Assembly (NCBI RefSeq): GCF_008801915.1
Contig: NZ_VZOV01000001.1
Location: 186,001 to 250,000, forward strand
DNA: 64,000 nucleotides
Direction: 5' to 3'
Source of the DNA: Cupriavidus gilardii
GTDB lineage: Bacteria; Pseudomonadota; Gammaproteobacteria; Burkholderiales; Burkholderiaceae
How positions within the stretch are numbered: the stretch's first letter is position 1; each line of letters begins with the position of its first letter. A program made the position numbers and the translations under genes. This document shows positions 1 through 8,998 of this stretch, piece by piece. The notes under the pieces are model-generated. The model searched no databases. It was given only the letters and a program-made list of their open reading frames with translations, and was not told where the DNA came from.

Positions 1-106
1 TGCGGCAATCGAAATGGCCGCCGCAGGCCAGGGCGATGGTGGACAGCACGCTGGCGCTGGTGCCGGAGGCGAGGCTCCGGCCGACGAAATCCTGGATGGC
101 GCTCAT
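1..106 (-). CDS. Unknown protein, N-terminal part (cut by window edge)
   Basis: An open frame runs from an ATG at 106 to the window edge without a stop, preceded by a good Shine-Dalgarno sequence (GAGGAA, seven bases upstream). The 35 visible residues begin MSAIQDFVGRSLASG and contain a mildly hydrophobic stretch, so a small membrane protein is possible. It is divergent from the dehydrogenase/DUF2269 pair and would share its promoter region. No family can be assigned from so little sequence. The main reason to believe it is the ribosome-binding site and the fact that it explains the odd glycine/alanine-rich extension that appears when the neighbouring gene is read from its first ATG. Confidence 0.5.
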   Translation of the reverse strand, partial: MSAIQDFVGRSLASGTSASVLSTIALACGGHFDCR

Positions 107-157
107 GTCGGTTCCTCGGAACGGGATGCGGCGACGGGCGGCACCGCGCGTCCCACG

Positions 158-1492
158 GTGCTGCTGACCGGCGCCAGCGGTTTTATCGGCGCCGCGATTG
201 CCTCGGCGCTGGCACGCGCCGGCTGCCGGGTCCTCTGCGGCGTGCGCGACCCGGCGAAGGCCCCGCGCGACCTCGGCTCATGCGAATTCCGTGCCGTCGA
301 TTTCGGCGCGCTGACCGATGCGCAGGCATGGCTGCCGCTGCTCGACGGCGTCGACGTCGTCGTCAATGCGGTCGGCATCTTCGCCGAGCGCGGCGAGCAG
401 ACCTTCGAACTGTTGCACCGGCGCGCGCCGATCGCGCTGTTCGCCGCCTGCGCGCGCGCGGGCGTCCGCGCGGTGATCCAGATCTCCGCGCTGGGCGCGG
501 ACGAGCAGGCCACCACGCCCTACCACCTGAGCAAGAAGGCCGCCGACGATTACCTCGCTGATCTTGGCCTGCCCGCGGCGATCCTGCAGCCCTCGCTGGT
601 CTACGGGCCGGGCGGCGTCAGCGCGCGGATGTTCGGCACGCTGGCGACGATGCCGCTGCTGCCGTTGCCCGGGGGCGGCAGGCAGCGCGTGCAGCCGGTC
701 CATCTGGACGATGTGGTGACCACGATCGTAAGGCTGGCCACGATGGCCGACGGCAATCCGGGCGGTGCGGCGGCAATGCGCCCGGATTGGCAGCAAGGCC
801 GCATCCCTGTGGTCGGACCGACTGCGCTGAACCTGCGCGACTATCTCGGCCAATTGCGCAGCGCGCTTGGGCAGCCCGGCCGGCTGCGCGTGGTGCCGAT
901 GCCCGACGCACTGGTCCGCGCCAGCCTGCCGCTGATGACGCGGCTGGCGCCCGGGCTGCCGCTGAACCAGGATGCGCTGGCGATGCTGGCGCGCGGCAAT
1001 ACCGGCGACCCGGGGCCGATGCATCGGCTGCTCGGCCGTCCGCCGCGTGCGGTTCGCGACTTCGTGCCCGCGCGTTGGCGCGAGGCCGCGCGCACGCAGG
1101 CCGTGCTCGGGTGGCAATTGCCGATCCTGCGCACCGCCGTCGCGCTGGTCTGGATCGTCACCGGCATCGTGTCGCTCGGGCTCTATCCGGTCGAGGACAG
1201 CTACGCATTGCTGGCGCGCGCCGGCGTACCGCAGGCGCTGCGGCCGTTGGCGCTGTACGGCGCGGCCGGCCTGGACCTGCTGTTCGGGCTGATGTGCTTC
1301 GCCCCCGCGCGTTGGCGCTTTCCGTGGATCTGGGCCGCACAGGCCGCGCTGATCCTCGGCTACACCGTGATCATCAGCGTGCGGCTGCCCGAGTTCTGGC
1401 TGCATCCCTATGGCCCGCTGACCAAGAACCTGCCCATGCTGGCCGTGCTGTGGCTGCTGGGTACGCTGGAGCGCAAGCGATGGACTACATGA
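158..1492 (+). CDS. NAD(P)-binding short-chain dehydrogenase with DoxX-like membrane tail
   Basis: The N-terminal part is an atypical short-chain dehydrogenase/NAD-dependent epimerase: the nucleotide loop TGASGFIG lies at the very start, and a YHLSKK segment supplies the Tyr-x-x-x-Lys pair. The last 130 or so residues hold about four membrane helices of the DoxX-like type. This two-part architecture is known in proteobacterial proteins annotated as SDR family oxidoreductases; the substrate is unknown. I place the start at GTG 158, directly before the Rossmann fold. An ATG at 14 is in frame but adds 48 low-complexity residues antisense to the divergent gene and has no ribosome-binding site. 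The 3' end overlaps the DUF2269 gene by 13 bases, so the two are probably co-translated. Confidence 0.75.
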   Translation: MLLTGASGFIGAAIASALARAGCRVLCGVRDPAKAPRDLGSCEFRAVDFGALTDAQAWLPLLDGVDVVVNAVGIFAERGEQTFELLHRRAPIALFAACARAGVRAVIQISALGADEQATTPYHLSKKAADDYLADLGLPAAILQPSLVYGPGGVSARMFGTLATMPLLPLPGGGRQRVQPVHLDDVVTTIVRLATMADGNPGGAAAMRPDWQQGRIPVVGPTALNLRDYLGQLRSALGQPGRLRVVPMPDALVRASLPLMTRLAPGLPLNQDALAMLARGNTGDPGPMHRLLGRPPRAVRDFVPARWREAARTQAVLGWQLPILRTAVALVWIVTGIVSLGLYPVEDSYALLARAGVPQALRPLALYGAAGLDLLFGLMCFAPARWRFPWIWAAQAALILGYTVIISVRLPEFWLHPYGPLTKNLPMLAVLWLLGTLERKRWTT

Positions 1493-1953
1493 TCGTCAAA
1501 TGGATCCACGTCGTCGGCAGCACGCTGCTGTTCGGCACCGGCGTGGGCAGCGCCTTCTATCTGCTGGCCGCCTCGCTGACGCGCGACAGCCACGCGGTCG
1601 CGGTGACCTCGCGCCATGTGGTGATCGCCGACTGGCTGTTCACCACCAGCACGGCAATCCTGCAGCCGGTCACGGGCTACATGCTGATGCGCATCGCCAA
1701 TTTTTCATGGGAGCTGGCGTGGCTGCGCGTATCGATCGTGCTGTACGTCGTCGCCATCGCCTGCTGGCTGCCGGTGGTCTGGCTGCAGATGCGGATGCGC
1801 ACCGTGTCCGCGGCAGCGGCGGGCGCGCGCACGCCGTTGCCGCCGGCCTACTGGCGGTACTTCCGCTGGTGGTTCGCGCTCGGTGTGCCGGCGCTGTTCA
1901 GCTTCCTGGCGATCTTCTATCTGATGATCGCCAAGCCGGCCACGCTGTTCTGA
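1480..1953 (+). CDS. DUF2269 family integral membrane protein
   Basis: A 157-residue protein with about four membrane helices, beginning MDYMIVKWIHVVGSTLLFG, which matches the usual opening of DUF2269 proteins (His in the first helix, short loops). The function of the family is unknown. It overlaps the 3' end of the dehydrogenase/DoxX-like gene, and a GGAGC ribosome-binding site lies inside that gene. The pairing suggests the two membrane proteins form one unit, perhaps a membrane-anchored redox system; that is inference. Confidence 0.8.
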   Translation: MDYMIVKWIHVVGSTLLFGTGVGSAFYLLAASLTRDSHAVAVTSRHVVIADWLFTTSTAILQPVTGYMLMRIANFSWELAWLRVSIVLYVVAIACWLPVVWLQMRMRTVSAAAAGARTPLPPAYWRYFRWWFALGVPALFSFLAIFYLMIAKPATLF

Positions 1954-1999
1954 AGCGCGCGGGCGAAGCCGTCCCCGCGCCTGCCGCCCGCGGCTGGCG

Positions 2000-2395
2000 T
2001 CAGCGCGCGCCGGTTTCGCGCGGATCGGTGCTGGGCTCGCGCGCCTGGTCGATCGCCGCGCCGCCGCTGCCCTTGCGCTCGCGGCCCTTCAGCGGCGCGG
2101 GCGGTGGCGACGGCGCGGCGCCGGAGGCCTGGGTGCGTGGCGACGGCTCGTCCTTGCCGCCGGGCGGGTTGGGCAGCGGATCGCCGAGCTTGCCGAGGCC
2201 GCCCGGATTCGAGCGGATCGCTTCGCCCTCGCGGGTCGACGGCTGGGTCACGGCCTTGGGCTGGCGCGACATCTGGCTGCCGCTGCCGCGTTCGGATTCG
2301 GTCGGCACATTCGCCGGCTGGGCGGCGGCGGTGGCGGCCCATGCCGTGCCCAGCGCCAGCAACGCCGCGCAAACACCATGTCGATGGAACAGCAT
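2000..2395 (-). CDS. Small secreted Pro/Gly-rich hypothetical protein
   Basis: A 131-residue protein starting at ATG 2395 behind a strong GAGGAGAG ribosome-binding site. Residues 1-26 form a classical signal peptide ending in ATAAAQ, so it should be exported. The mature part is polar, rich in Pro, Gly, Ser and charged residues, has no hydrophobic core and is likely disordered. A longer reading from 2458 exists but lacks a ribosome-binding site and would hide the signal peptide. I do not recognise a family. It is a lone gene convergent with the DUF2269 gene. Confidence 0.65.
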   Translation of the reverse strand: MLFHRHGVCAALLALGTAWAATAAAQPANVPTESERGSGSQMSRQPKAVTQPSTREGEAIRSNPGGLGKLGDPLPNPPGGKDEPSPRTQASGAAPSPPPAPLKGRERKGSGGAAIDQAREPSTDPRETGAR

Positions 2396-2596
2396 GATTT
2401 CTCTCCTCGCAGGGGGATCTCGACATGGACAAGCACAACGCGGGCCAAGGTAGGCCACTCAAAACTAAAACCTGCGAATCGAACTTAACAGTTCGCTAAC
2501 ACTTCGACCAACACTGCTGAACAGTATCGGCGAGCGACCCGGTACTGGCACCGCCAGGGCCTGGCGGTCCGATCGATCCCTTCGTCAGGAGCCATC

Positions 2597-3856
2597 ATGA
2601 CCGGCACGCCTACCGCCATTTCGCCCGCCGTCGTTGACCACCGGCCGCCGCGCGAGGCGGACACCGTTCCCCTGGGCAGCGCTGCGACGAGGGCGGTGCA
2701 GGCCGGCGGCAGCGCCGTCCGCCTGCGATGTCACCCTTCGCCGGCCAGACCGTTTCCATCGCGGTCGTCGGCAGACCGCGTGTCGGGCGCATGGCATGCG
2801 GTCGTGTCCCTTCTGCGGCGCAATTCGCCGAATGCGATGAAGCGGTGCGCCAGTTCGGAACTGCGTGCGGGTCCGGACAAGCCGTGTCGTGCCGGTGGCG
2901 GCATCCGACCGGCCGCGGCGGACCCGCCGCCGCAGGCAGCGCAGCGTGCCTCGCGGTCTCTGTTGCTCGATCTTCCCTTTGAGTTGCTGTGCGAGGTGCT
3001 GGCGAAGGTGCCGGCTTGCGACCGGCATTTCGCGTTCAGTGGATCGCCGCTGTCCGCCACATGCCGGTCCTTTCATCTCGCGTGCAACACCATCTCGACG
3101 ATGCGGCAATACCAGGACGAAGATGCCATCGCCCGGCGTATCGCCGGCATGCGGCGGCCCGCTCAGGTCCGGTCGACCACCGACGTGCTGGCCATGCAGC
3201 CGCCTTCGGTACGGGAGTGGGCCATGAAAGCGATCGTGTCGATGGCGGGCGCGATGTCCCCGGAGAACAGGCGGTACCTGATCGTCGCGGCGCTCGAGCG
3301 GGCGCGAGAACACTCCGAATCGTGGGCCCTCGAGTTGATGCGCCATTTCGCCCGCTGGATACCGCATGACGACACCGCGTCTCTCGACATGCTGACCGAC
3401 TTTGCCGTTCGGTTGCTGCCAGGCAACGACGAGATCCGCTTCGCCAGATCGCGCGTTCTTGCGCAGCTGGCGCAGAGAATCAATCCCGCCGACGTGCCCG
3501 GATCGGTCCGGCGGTGGGAAACGATCTATCGGGCCATGCCGCCCGATCTGCGCGGCGAGGACTATGTCGCGCTGCGCGGGCTACGTCAGGCGCTGAGCCA
3601 TCTCGGCAACGACTTCGACGCCGCCTTCACGATCGGCGATCCGACGGACCTGCTGATCGATTTGCTGTCCCGGCTCGGCCGGTTGCGCGCAGCGGGATCG
3701 GACCTCCATATGGCTGCCTGCGGCGACGAAGAGCTCGCCTGTCTGCCGCTATCCGTGCCTGGCGCCGGGCCGTCGGCCTCGCGGCTGCGCGCCTGGACCG
3801 GCGTCCAGGCCAGGGCCGTACCGCAGGCCGATCGATTGCCTGCCCATATGGTCTAG
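2597..3856 (+). CDS. F-box-like domain protein, candidate eukaryote-directed effector
   Basis: A 419-residue protein with an AGGAG ribosome-binding site just before ATG 2597. The first 115 residues are polar and probably disordered, rich in Ser, Arg and Pro. Residues about 121-165 read as an F-box: LLLDLPFELLCEVLAKV, then an acidic spacer, then SATCRSFHLAC, which reproduces the LPxELL...I/V...L and C-x-x-F/W pattern of eukaryotic F-boxes. The rest (about 170-400) looks all-helical with no enzyme motif, perhaps a substrate-binding repeat domain; no leucine-rich repeats of the GALA type are evident. F-box proteins in bacteria (Ralstonia GALA proteins, Agrobacterium VirF) are injected effectors that recruit host SKP1. 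No secretion genes or hrp-type box are visible here, so the effector role is inference. Confidence 0.6.
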   Translation: MTGTPTAISPAVVDHRPPREADTVPLGSAATRAVQAGGSAVRLRCHPSPARPFPSRSSADRVSGAWHAVVSLLRRNSPNAMKRCASSELRAGPDKPCRAGGGIRPAAADPPPQAAQRASRSLLLDLPFELLCEVLAKVPACDRHFAFSGSPLSATCRSFHLACNTISTMRQYQDEDAIARRIAGMRRPAQVRSTTDVLAMQPPSVREWAMKAIVSMAGAMSPENRRYLIVAALERAREHSESWALELMRHFARWIPHDDTASLDMLTDFAVRLLPGNDEIRFARSRVLAQLAQRINPADVPGSVRRWETIYRAMPPDLRGEDYVALRGLRQALSHLGNDFDAAFTIGDPTDLLIDLLSRLGRLRAAGSDLHMAACGDEELACLPLSVPGAGPSASRLRAWTGVQARAVPQADRLPAHMV

Positions 3857-3949
3857 TCCGCCAGTCCGCGCGCGAGGTTGCCGACGCGGCGGCCAACACG
3901 GTCCGGACATGCGCCTTCCCTGAAGCACCGCAGATCACTGGAGGAAACC

Positions 3950-6019
3950 ATGCCGATCAACGCGTATGGTTCGGTTCTACATGAGGCATCGCCTCCGCGC
4001 CTGGAACACGTCGCCGGAAATCGGGAATCGATGGCCAGCGGTTCCGGCCGGCAATGGCCTCCGGCGTTCGCGACGCACGCCAGGCTGTCCCGGTCGAGGG
4101 AATGGCACCTGCTCAACGAGGTCACGTACGCGGTGTGGGGAGGCGCGACGACGGGAAGAGCCGGGCTGCAGGTCGGCGCGTTCGTCACCGGGAAAATCGA
4201 CACGCTTTCCATCACGTCCGTCGTGCCGGCGACCAGCGAGGCCGGCGTTGCCGGCGCCGTCTTCGCCGTCGTCGAAGCGGCTGGGGTGTTCCACCTGACA
4301 TGGAAGGCGGGCTGGAAGAAGGCGGAGCTGAACGAACGCCAACGGCAATACGCACAGGGTCATGCCCGGTTCGTCCAGGCCGATGCCGTGCGGCAGGGCC
4401 GGATAGGTTGGCTGCTGGCCAGGCAGCGGGAATTGCAAGCGCCTTTGCGGGGTTTGCCGGCCGGCGAAGGCGGCAATCTGTTGTTGCCGCCGGCCCGGCA
4501 TGTGCCAGATGCCGGCGGTTCGCCGAGGATGCTGGCCGATATCGCGCTCGAACTGCGGGACGCCAGGATCGGGCTCGAGAAGCAGGCGCTGGACCTGAAC
4601 AACGACCTCGAGCACTACGCCCTGTACGAGCAGGCGGCCAACGAACTGGGGCAGGCGGATGACAATATCCGGACGATGGGCGTGGCCGCCGCGCGTGACG
4701 TCGTCATTCAGTTGGGCGGCAGCGGATGCACCGTTGCCTCGGCGATCGGAAGGGCCGGCGTTCCGGGCGTGGACATGGCGGCGGTCGGCATCGCCGGTGG
4801 CGTGTTCAGCGTGGCGATGGGTGTGCTGCAGATGGCCGCCGGGTTGCTGAGCTGGTATCAGTCCGCGCGCCGGCTCGACGATCTCCGCGCAGCCCGTGCG
4901 CGCGCGTCGGAATGGCTGACGCCGGACCATCGACTGCAGCGCACGGCCGCCATCGCCGATGCCTTTTACGAAGCGGCGCGCAGCGAATCGGCGGAGCCGG
5001 CGCAACGAGGGCAACGTTCGCAGCAAGCGCGACAGGCGGAACTCGCCAGACGGGCGGACATCGAGCGCGCCAACGAACTGATCGACATCCTGATGCATCA
5101 CCGCGAGCAGGCGTTCCAGGCCATCGAAGCGGCGGAGCGGAGCAAGGTCTGGTGGGCCAGGGTCCGCACGATATACGGTGCGGTGTCCGTCGGCATCGGT
5201 GTCGCCGCGATCGTGGCCACGACGGTATTCGCGCTGATACCACCGGTCGGCATCATCGTCGGCGCCGTCGCGCTGCTGGCGGGTACCGCGTGGCTGCTGG
5301 TTGCCTGTGTACGCCTCTATCGGGACCGGTGCCTTGGCCGCGCGGAATCGGCGCGAGATCGACAGGCTCGCGCGCAGGCGCAGCAATTCGCCGATGCCGG
5401 GCGTAACCCCACCGTGGAAGACCTGCGCGGCAACCGCCTGCTGGCCATCGACGTGCTGCTGCACACCTTGCTCGATCACGAGCAGCCGGTCGCCAGAGGC
5501 GCACTGTGGGAGATCCTGGCCGCGCTCGAGATGGACCGCGCCCTGATGCAGGCACTGGAGCTGCGCTCGTCGGTGCGGCTCGACGCCGTCTACGCCGATG
5601 ACCGCCGTACCCTGATTGAAAGGACGCGGTGCTGCGCCTCTGCCACCGAAGAGGCGGCACTGAGAAAGATGATCGACGGCATGAGCGTGCGCAGCGACGA
5701 CGCGGTGCTCGCGCTGCTGCGGCAGCTGTTCCAGGACTTCATCGAAGGCAAGACGCCGATGCGGCTGGAGTACCAGCGCCGCAGCGGCGTCTTCGCGTAT
5801 CTGGGTGGGAAACTGCCTGCCGGCCTGCGCCGCTGGCTGGGGCTGGGCGGGGCCGACGCGGCACGGCGCGCGCCAGTGCCGACCACCGTCATGCCCCCGA
5901 TGGTGCCGGCAATGGTGCCGGCGATGGTGCCCGCCACCGAGGCGACGGAGCGGACCCCGTTGGTCGCGGCGCCGGCAATGCCGATGCCGGCCGAGCCCTC
6001 GCCCGTTCGCGTGCAGTGA
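3950..6019 (+). CDS. Large protein with two membrane hairpins and coiled regions, unknown function
   Basis: A 689-residue protein, start chosen at ATG 3950 because GGAGG lies nine bases upstream; the frame opens earlier but without a site. Two hydrophobic blocks, near residues 245-300 and 400-450, are Gly/Ala-rich and long enough for a helical hairpin each. Between them lies a highly charged helical stretch rich in Arg, Ala, Glu and Gln, likely coiled coil. The C-terminus carries a short repeat of Val-Pro-Ala-Met units followed by ERTPLV, which resembles a eukaryotic acidic-dileucine sorting signal. It follows the F-box gene by 93 bases on the same strand. The architecture recalls secreted bacterial proteins that insert into host membranes, but I recognise no family, and that comparison is speculative. 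Confidence 0.6.
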   Translation: MPINAYGSVLHEASPPRLEHVAGNRESMASGSGRQWPPAFATHARLSRSREWHLLNEVTYAVWGGATTGRAGLQVGAFVTGKIDTLSITSVVPATSEAGVAGAVFAVVEAAGVFHLTWKAGWKKAELNERQRQYAQGHARFVQADAVRQGRIGWLLARQRELQAPLRGLPAGEGGNLLLPPARHVPDAGGSPRMLADIALELRDARIGLEKQALDLNNDLEHYALYEQAANELGQADDNIRTMGVAAARDVVIQLGGSGCTVASAIGRAGVPGVDMAAVGIAGGVFSVAMGVLQMAAGLLSWYQSARRLDDLRAARARASEWLTPDHRLQRTAAIADAFYEAARSESAEPAQRGQRSQQARQAELARRADIERANELIDILMHHREQAFQAIEAAERSKVWWARVRTIYGAVSVGIGVAAIVATTVFALIPPVGIIVGAVALLAGTAWLLVACVRLYRDRCLGRAESARDRQARAQAQQFADAGRNPTVEDLRGNRLLAIDVLLHTLLDHEQPVARGALWEILAALEMDRALMQALELRSSVRLDAVYADDRRTLIERTRCCASATEEAALRKMIDGMSVRSDDAVLALLRQLFQDFIEGKTPMRLEYQRRSGVFAYLGGKLPAGLRRWLGLGGADAARRAPVPTTVMPPMVPAMVPAMVPATEATERTPLVAAPAMPMPAEPSPVRVQ

Positions 6020-6046
6020 CGCGGCCGGGCCGGCCGGCACGGCTGA

Positions 6047-7663
6047 TCAGGCGTTCGTGCGGAACGGGTGGTACTGATACAGCCAGGTCTCCGACAGCGG
6101 CTTGCCGTTCAGACGAAGGAACAGCCGCATGTCGACCGGCTCGTCGCCATCGACGGTCAGGTCGAACTGCGCGCGCCAGTGGCCCGGCACGCCGTTGGGC
6201 ACGGCCTCGGTGAAGATGTACGAGAACTTGCCGCGCGAGGCCCACAGCACGGCCTCGGGCTTGGTGCCGAACGGCAGGCCCTCGAGCGGCGCGCCCTTGA
6301 ACTCGACCATGAACTTGCGTACGCCCGCCGGGCGCGGCTGGCCGGGCTGGCCGCCGTTGCCCATGCGCGTGGCCACGCAGCGGGCCAGCGGCGTCGGGTA
6401 GGGCTCGTCGGCCAGCCAGTGCAGGCGGTAGCGCAGGCGATAGGCGTTGCCAGCCTTGGCCGGCGCCTTCGGCACCCACATCGCGACGATATTGTCGTGA
6501 ATCTCGTCATCGGTCGGGATCTCGACCAGCTGCACGGTGCCCGCGCCCCAGCCTTCGCGCGGCTCGACCCACAGGCTGGGCCGGCGCTCGTAGAAGACGC
6601 CGTCCTGGTAGTGGTCGAAATTGCGGTCGCGTTGCAGCAGACCGAAGCCGCGCGGGTTGTCGTCGCCGAACGCGGACGCGATGGTGCGCGGCGGGTTGTT
6701 CAACGGACGCCAGATGCGCTCCCCCGCGCCGGTCCACATCGCCAGCCCGTCGGAGTCGTGCACCTCGGGCCGCCAGTCGACGCCGGTGCGCTTGACCGAC
6801 TCCGAGTACCAGAACATCGAGGTCAGCGGCGCCAGTCCCAGCCGGCCGACGTCCTTGCGCAGGAACAGCGCGCAATCGACATCCATCACCACGCCCTTGG
6901 CGCGTTGCATCGTGAAGCGGTAGGCGCCGGTGACGCTTGGCCCATCGAGCAGCGCGTGCACGGTGACGGTATCGCTGCCGTCGCGCGGCGCCTCGAAATA
7001 GAAATGGGTGAAGGACGGGAATTCCTCGGGCTTGTCCGGCTGGGCGACATCGACCGCGATGCCGCGCGCCGACAGGCCGTACTGATAGAGCTCCCCGATC
7101 GCGCGGAAGTACGAGGCGCCGAGGAAGGCGACCCAGTCGTTCTTGCGCCAGTCGAGCTTCTTCTGGTCGCCGAGCCGGCTCTCCTGGAAGCGGAAGCCGG
7201 CGAAGCCGCTGCCGCGCGGCAGCTTTCGCGCCGGGCTGTTGGCCGGCATGTCGAAATACGACTCGTCGTAGACGATCTCGCGCGCAGTGCCCGCGGCCCC
7301 TCCACTGGTCTCGACCAGATGCATCCGTACCGGCACGCGGAAGAAGGTGCCCAGGTGGAAGAACGTCACCGGGAACTGGCCCGGGCCATCGGCGAACAGC
7401 GCATCGTCGGTGCGATAGCGGATCTTGCCGTGTTCCTCGTAGTCGATCCTGGCCAGGATGTCGGCGGGCGGCGAGGGCGGCGCGACGTACGGCCGGCTCG
7501 CCATGGTGCGGGCCAGTTCGACCAGGCCCTCATGGGTGAACGGTTGGCCCTTGGCCAGCTTGATGCGGCCGGCGGCCAGCGCGGAAGCGGGAATGCCCAG
7601 TGCCGCGAGCGCAGCAGTGGCAGCGGCGGAGACCAGCACGGTCCGTCGGTTCATTTTCGGCAT
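6047..7663 (-). CDS. opgD: Periplasmic glucan biosynthesis protein OpgD, Tat-exported
   Basis: A 538-residue protein of the OpgD/OpgG (MdoD/MdoG) family, which shapes osmoregulated periplasmic glucans. The N-terminus NRRTVLVSAA followed by an alanine-rich core ending SALAAG is a twin-arginine signal, the feature that separates OpgD from the Sec-exported OpgG. The body starts with the family's typical FTHEGLVELARTMA segment, and length matches OpgD. Start is ATG 7663; ATG 7654 three codons later is equally possible, as neither has a clear ribosome-binding site. It is a lone gene convergent with the 689-residue protein gene. No opgH is visible in the window. Confidence 0.92.
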   Translation of the reverse strand: MPKMNRRTVLVSAAATAALAALGIPASALAAGRIKLAKGQPFTHEGLVELARTMASRPYVAPPSPPADILARIDYEEHGKIRYRTDDALFADGPGQFPVTFFHLGTFFRVPVRMHLVETSGGAAGTAREIVYDESYFDMPANSPARKLPRGSGFAGFRFQESRLGDQKKLDWRKNDWVAFLGASYFRAIGELYQYGLSARGIAVDVAQPDKPEEFPSFTHFYFEAPRDGSDTVTVHALLDGPSVTGAYRFTMQRAKGVVMDVDCALFLRKDVGRLGLAPLTSMFWYSESVKRTGVDWRPEVHDSDGLAMWTGAGERIWRPLNNPPRTIASAFGDDNPRGFGLLQRDRNFDHYQDGVFYERRPSLWVEPREGWGAGTVQLVEIPTDDEIHDNIVAMWVPKAPAKAGNAYRLRYRLHWLADEPYPTPLARCVATRMGNGGQPGQPRPAGVRKFMVEFKGAPLEGLPFGTKPEAVLWASRGKFSYIFTEAVPNGVPGHWRAQFDLTVDGDEPVDMRLFLRLNGKPLSETWLYQYHPFRTNA

Positions 7664-7973
7664 GCGGTGATTCGGCGTCTGGCGCCTTCAATGAAGTTGC
7701 AGAAAAGACGCCCGCTGGCGCAAAAAGTTCGACCGCTCCGTGGGGAAGCGGACGCCGCGGGCACGACAGAACGCAGCATGGTACCGCATGGTTCCGGCGC
7801 ACTCGGCACTTGAAGAGATGCGCAACGGACGCGGACAAGGAGCAGACGAGACGCCGCTGAGACCGGGCTGAGACCTTGCCGGACGCTGGTTGCGAGGCTG
7901 CCTGGACCCCGCTGAACCTTTGCTCGGACTTGCCCCGAACGCAAATAGAGGTTGTGATTCCGCGCTTGTGAAA

Positions 7974-7993
7974 TATAGTATGTGATATACCAA
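7974..7993 (-). promoter_or_regulatory. GntR-type operator 1, before the PanE-like gene
   Basis: Read on the minus strand this is TTGGTATATCACATACTATA, matching the motif TTGATATATCACATAC found at five other places in the window. It lies 31-50 bases upstream of the reductase start, so it probably overlaps that promoter. The remaining 7664-7973 stretch between opgD and the operator shows no open frame with coding character and no clear terminator. Confidence 0.7.
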
Positions 7994-8023
7994 TTCACCA
8001 AAAAAGCACGGGAGACAGCCATC

Positions 8024-8998
8024 ATGAAGGTATGTATCTACGGCGCCGGCGCCATCGGCGGCTACATCGGCGCGCAACTGGCCAGGGCGGGCGTCGACGT
8101 CAGTTTTGTCGCGCGCGGGCCGCATCTGGCGGCGATGCAGGCGAACGGCGTCAAGCTGCTGATCGACGGCGAGGAGCGGATGCAGAAGGTGCGGTGCACG
8201 TCCGATCCGCGTCAGCTGGGCGAGCAGGACTATGTGTTCATCACGCTGAAGGCGCATTCGGTGCCGGGCGTCGTCGACCTGATGCAGCCGCTGCTGGGGC
8301 CGAATACCGCGATCGTCACCGGTGTCAACGGCATTCCCTATTGGTATTTCTATCGGCACGGCGGCGAACTGGCCGGCACCACGCTGCAGAGCGTCGATCC
8401 GGGCGGCCGGCAATGGAGCGGCTTCGGCCCCGAGCGGGCGATCGGCTGCGTGCTGTATCCCGCCGCGGAGATCGCCGCGCCGGGCGTGATCCGCCACGTC
8501 TACGGCAAGAAGTTTCCGCTCGGCGAGCCTGACGGCTCGCGCTCGGAACGGGTGCTGCGGCTCAGCGAGGCGATGATCGCCGCCGACCTGGAGGCGCCGG
8601 TGCGCGAGGATATCCGCAACGAGATCTGGCTCAAGCTGTGGGGCAATCTGTGCTTCAACCCGATCAGCGCGCTGACCCATGCGACGCTGGACATCATCAC
8701 CTCCGACCCAGGCACGCGCGCCTTGTCGCGCCAGATGATGCTGGAGGCCAAGTCGATTGCCGAGCGTTTCGGCGTCCATTTCCGCGTCGATGTCGAACGG
8801 CGGATCGACGGCGCGGGCGCCGTCGGCGCGCACAAGACGTCGATGCTGCAGGACCTGGAGGCGGGCAGGGCGATGGAAATCGACCCGCTGTTGACCGTGG
8901 TGCAGGAGATGGGCCGGCTGGTCGGCCAGCCGACGCCGATGATCGACGCCGTGCTGTCGCTGATCAAGCAGCGCGAGCGGATGGCGCAGGCGGCGTGA
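8024..8998 (+). CDS. 2-dehydropantoate 2-reductase family enzyme, candidate oxalyl-CoA reductase (PanE2-like)
   Basis: A 324-residue NADP(H)-dependent ketopantoate reductase family protein. The Rossmann motif GAGAIGGYIG is at residues 7-16, and the catalytic-lysine region appears as NEIWLKLWGNLCFNP. Start is ATG 8024 with GGGAGA ten bases upstream. True PanE makes pantoate, but a paralog (PanE2) in Methylobacterium extorquens reduces oxalyl-CoA to glyoxylate. This gene carries the same operator as the frc, formate dehydrogenase and gntR genes and lies directly before the gntR gene, so the oxalyl-CoA role fits better than pantothenate synthesis. The fold is certain; the substrate is inference from regulation. 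Confidence 0.8.
   Translation: MKVCIYGAGAIGGYIGAQLARAGVDVSFVARGPHLAAMQANGVKLLIDGEERMQKVRCTSDPRQLGEQDYVFITLKAHSVPGVVDLMQPLLGPNTAIVTGVNGIPYWYFYRHGGELAGTTLQSVDPGGRQWSGFGPERAIGCVLYPAAEIAAPGVIRHVYGKKFPLGEPDGSRSERVLRLSEAMIAADLEAPVREDIRNEIWLKLWGNLCFNPISALTHATLDIITSDPGTRALSRQMMLEAKSIAERFGVHFRVDVERRIDGAGAVGAHKTSMLQDLEAGRAMEIDPLLTVVQEMGRLVGQPTPMIDAVLSLIKQRERMAQAA

Noticed and set aside
14-157. 48-residue N-terminal extension of the SDR/DoxX-like protein
   Set aside because: Low complexity, no ribosome-binding site, and antisense to a divergent gene with a good one.
2460-2596. Possible PIP or hrpII box before the F-box gene
   Set aside because: Two TTCG words are present but only seven bases apart; the TTCG-N15/16-TTCG spacing is absent.
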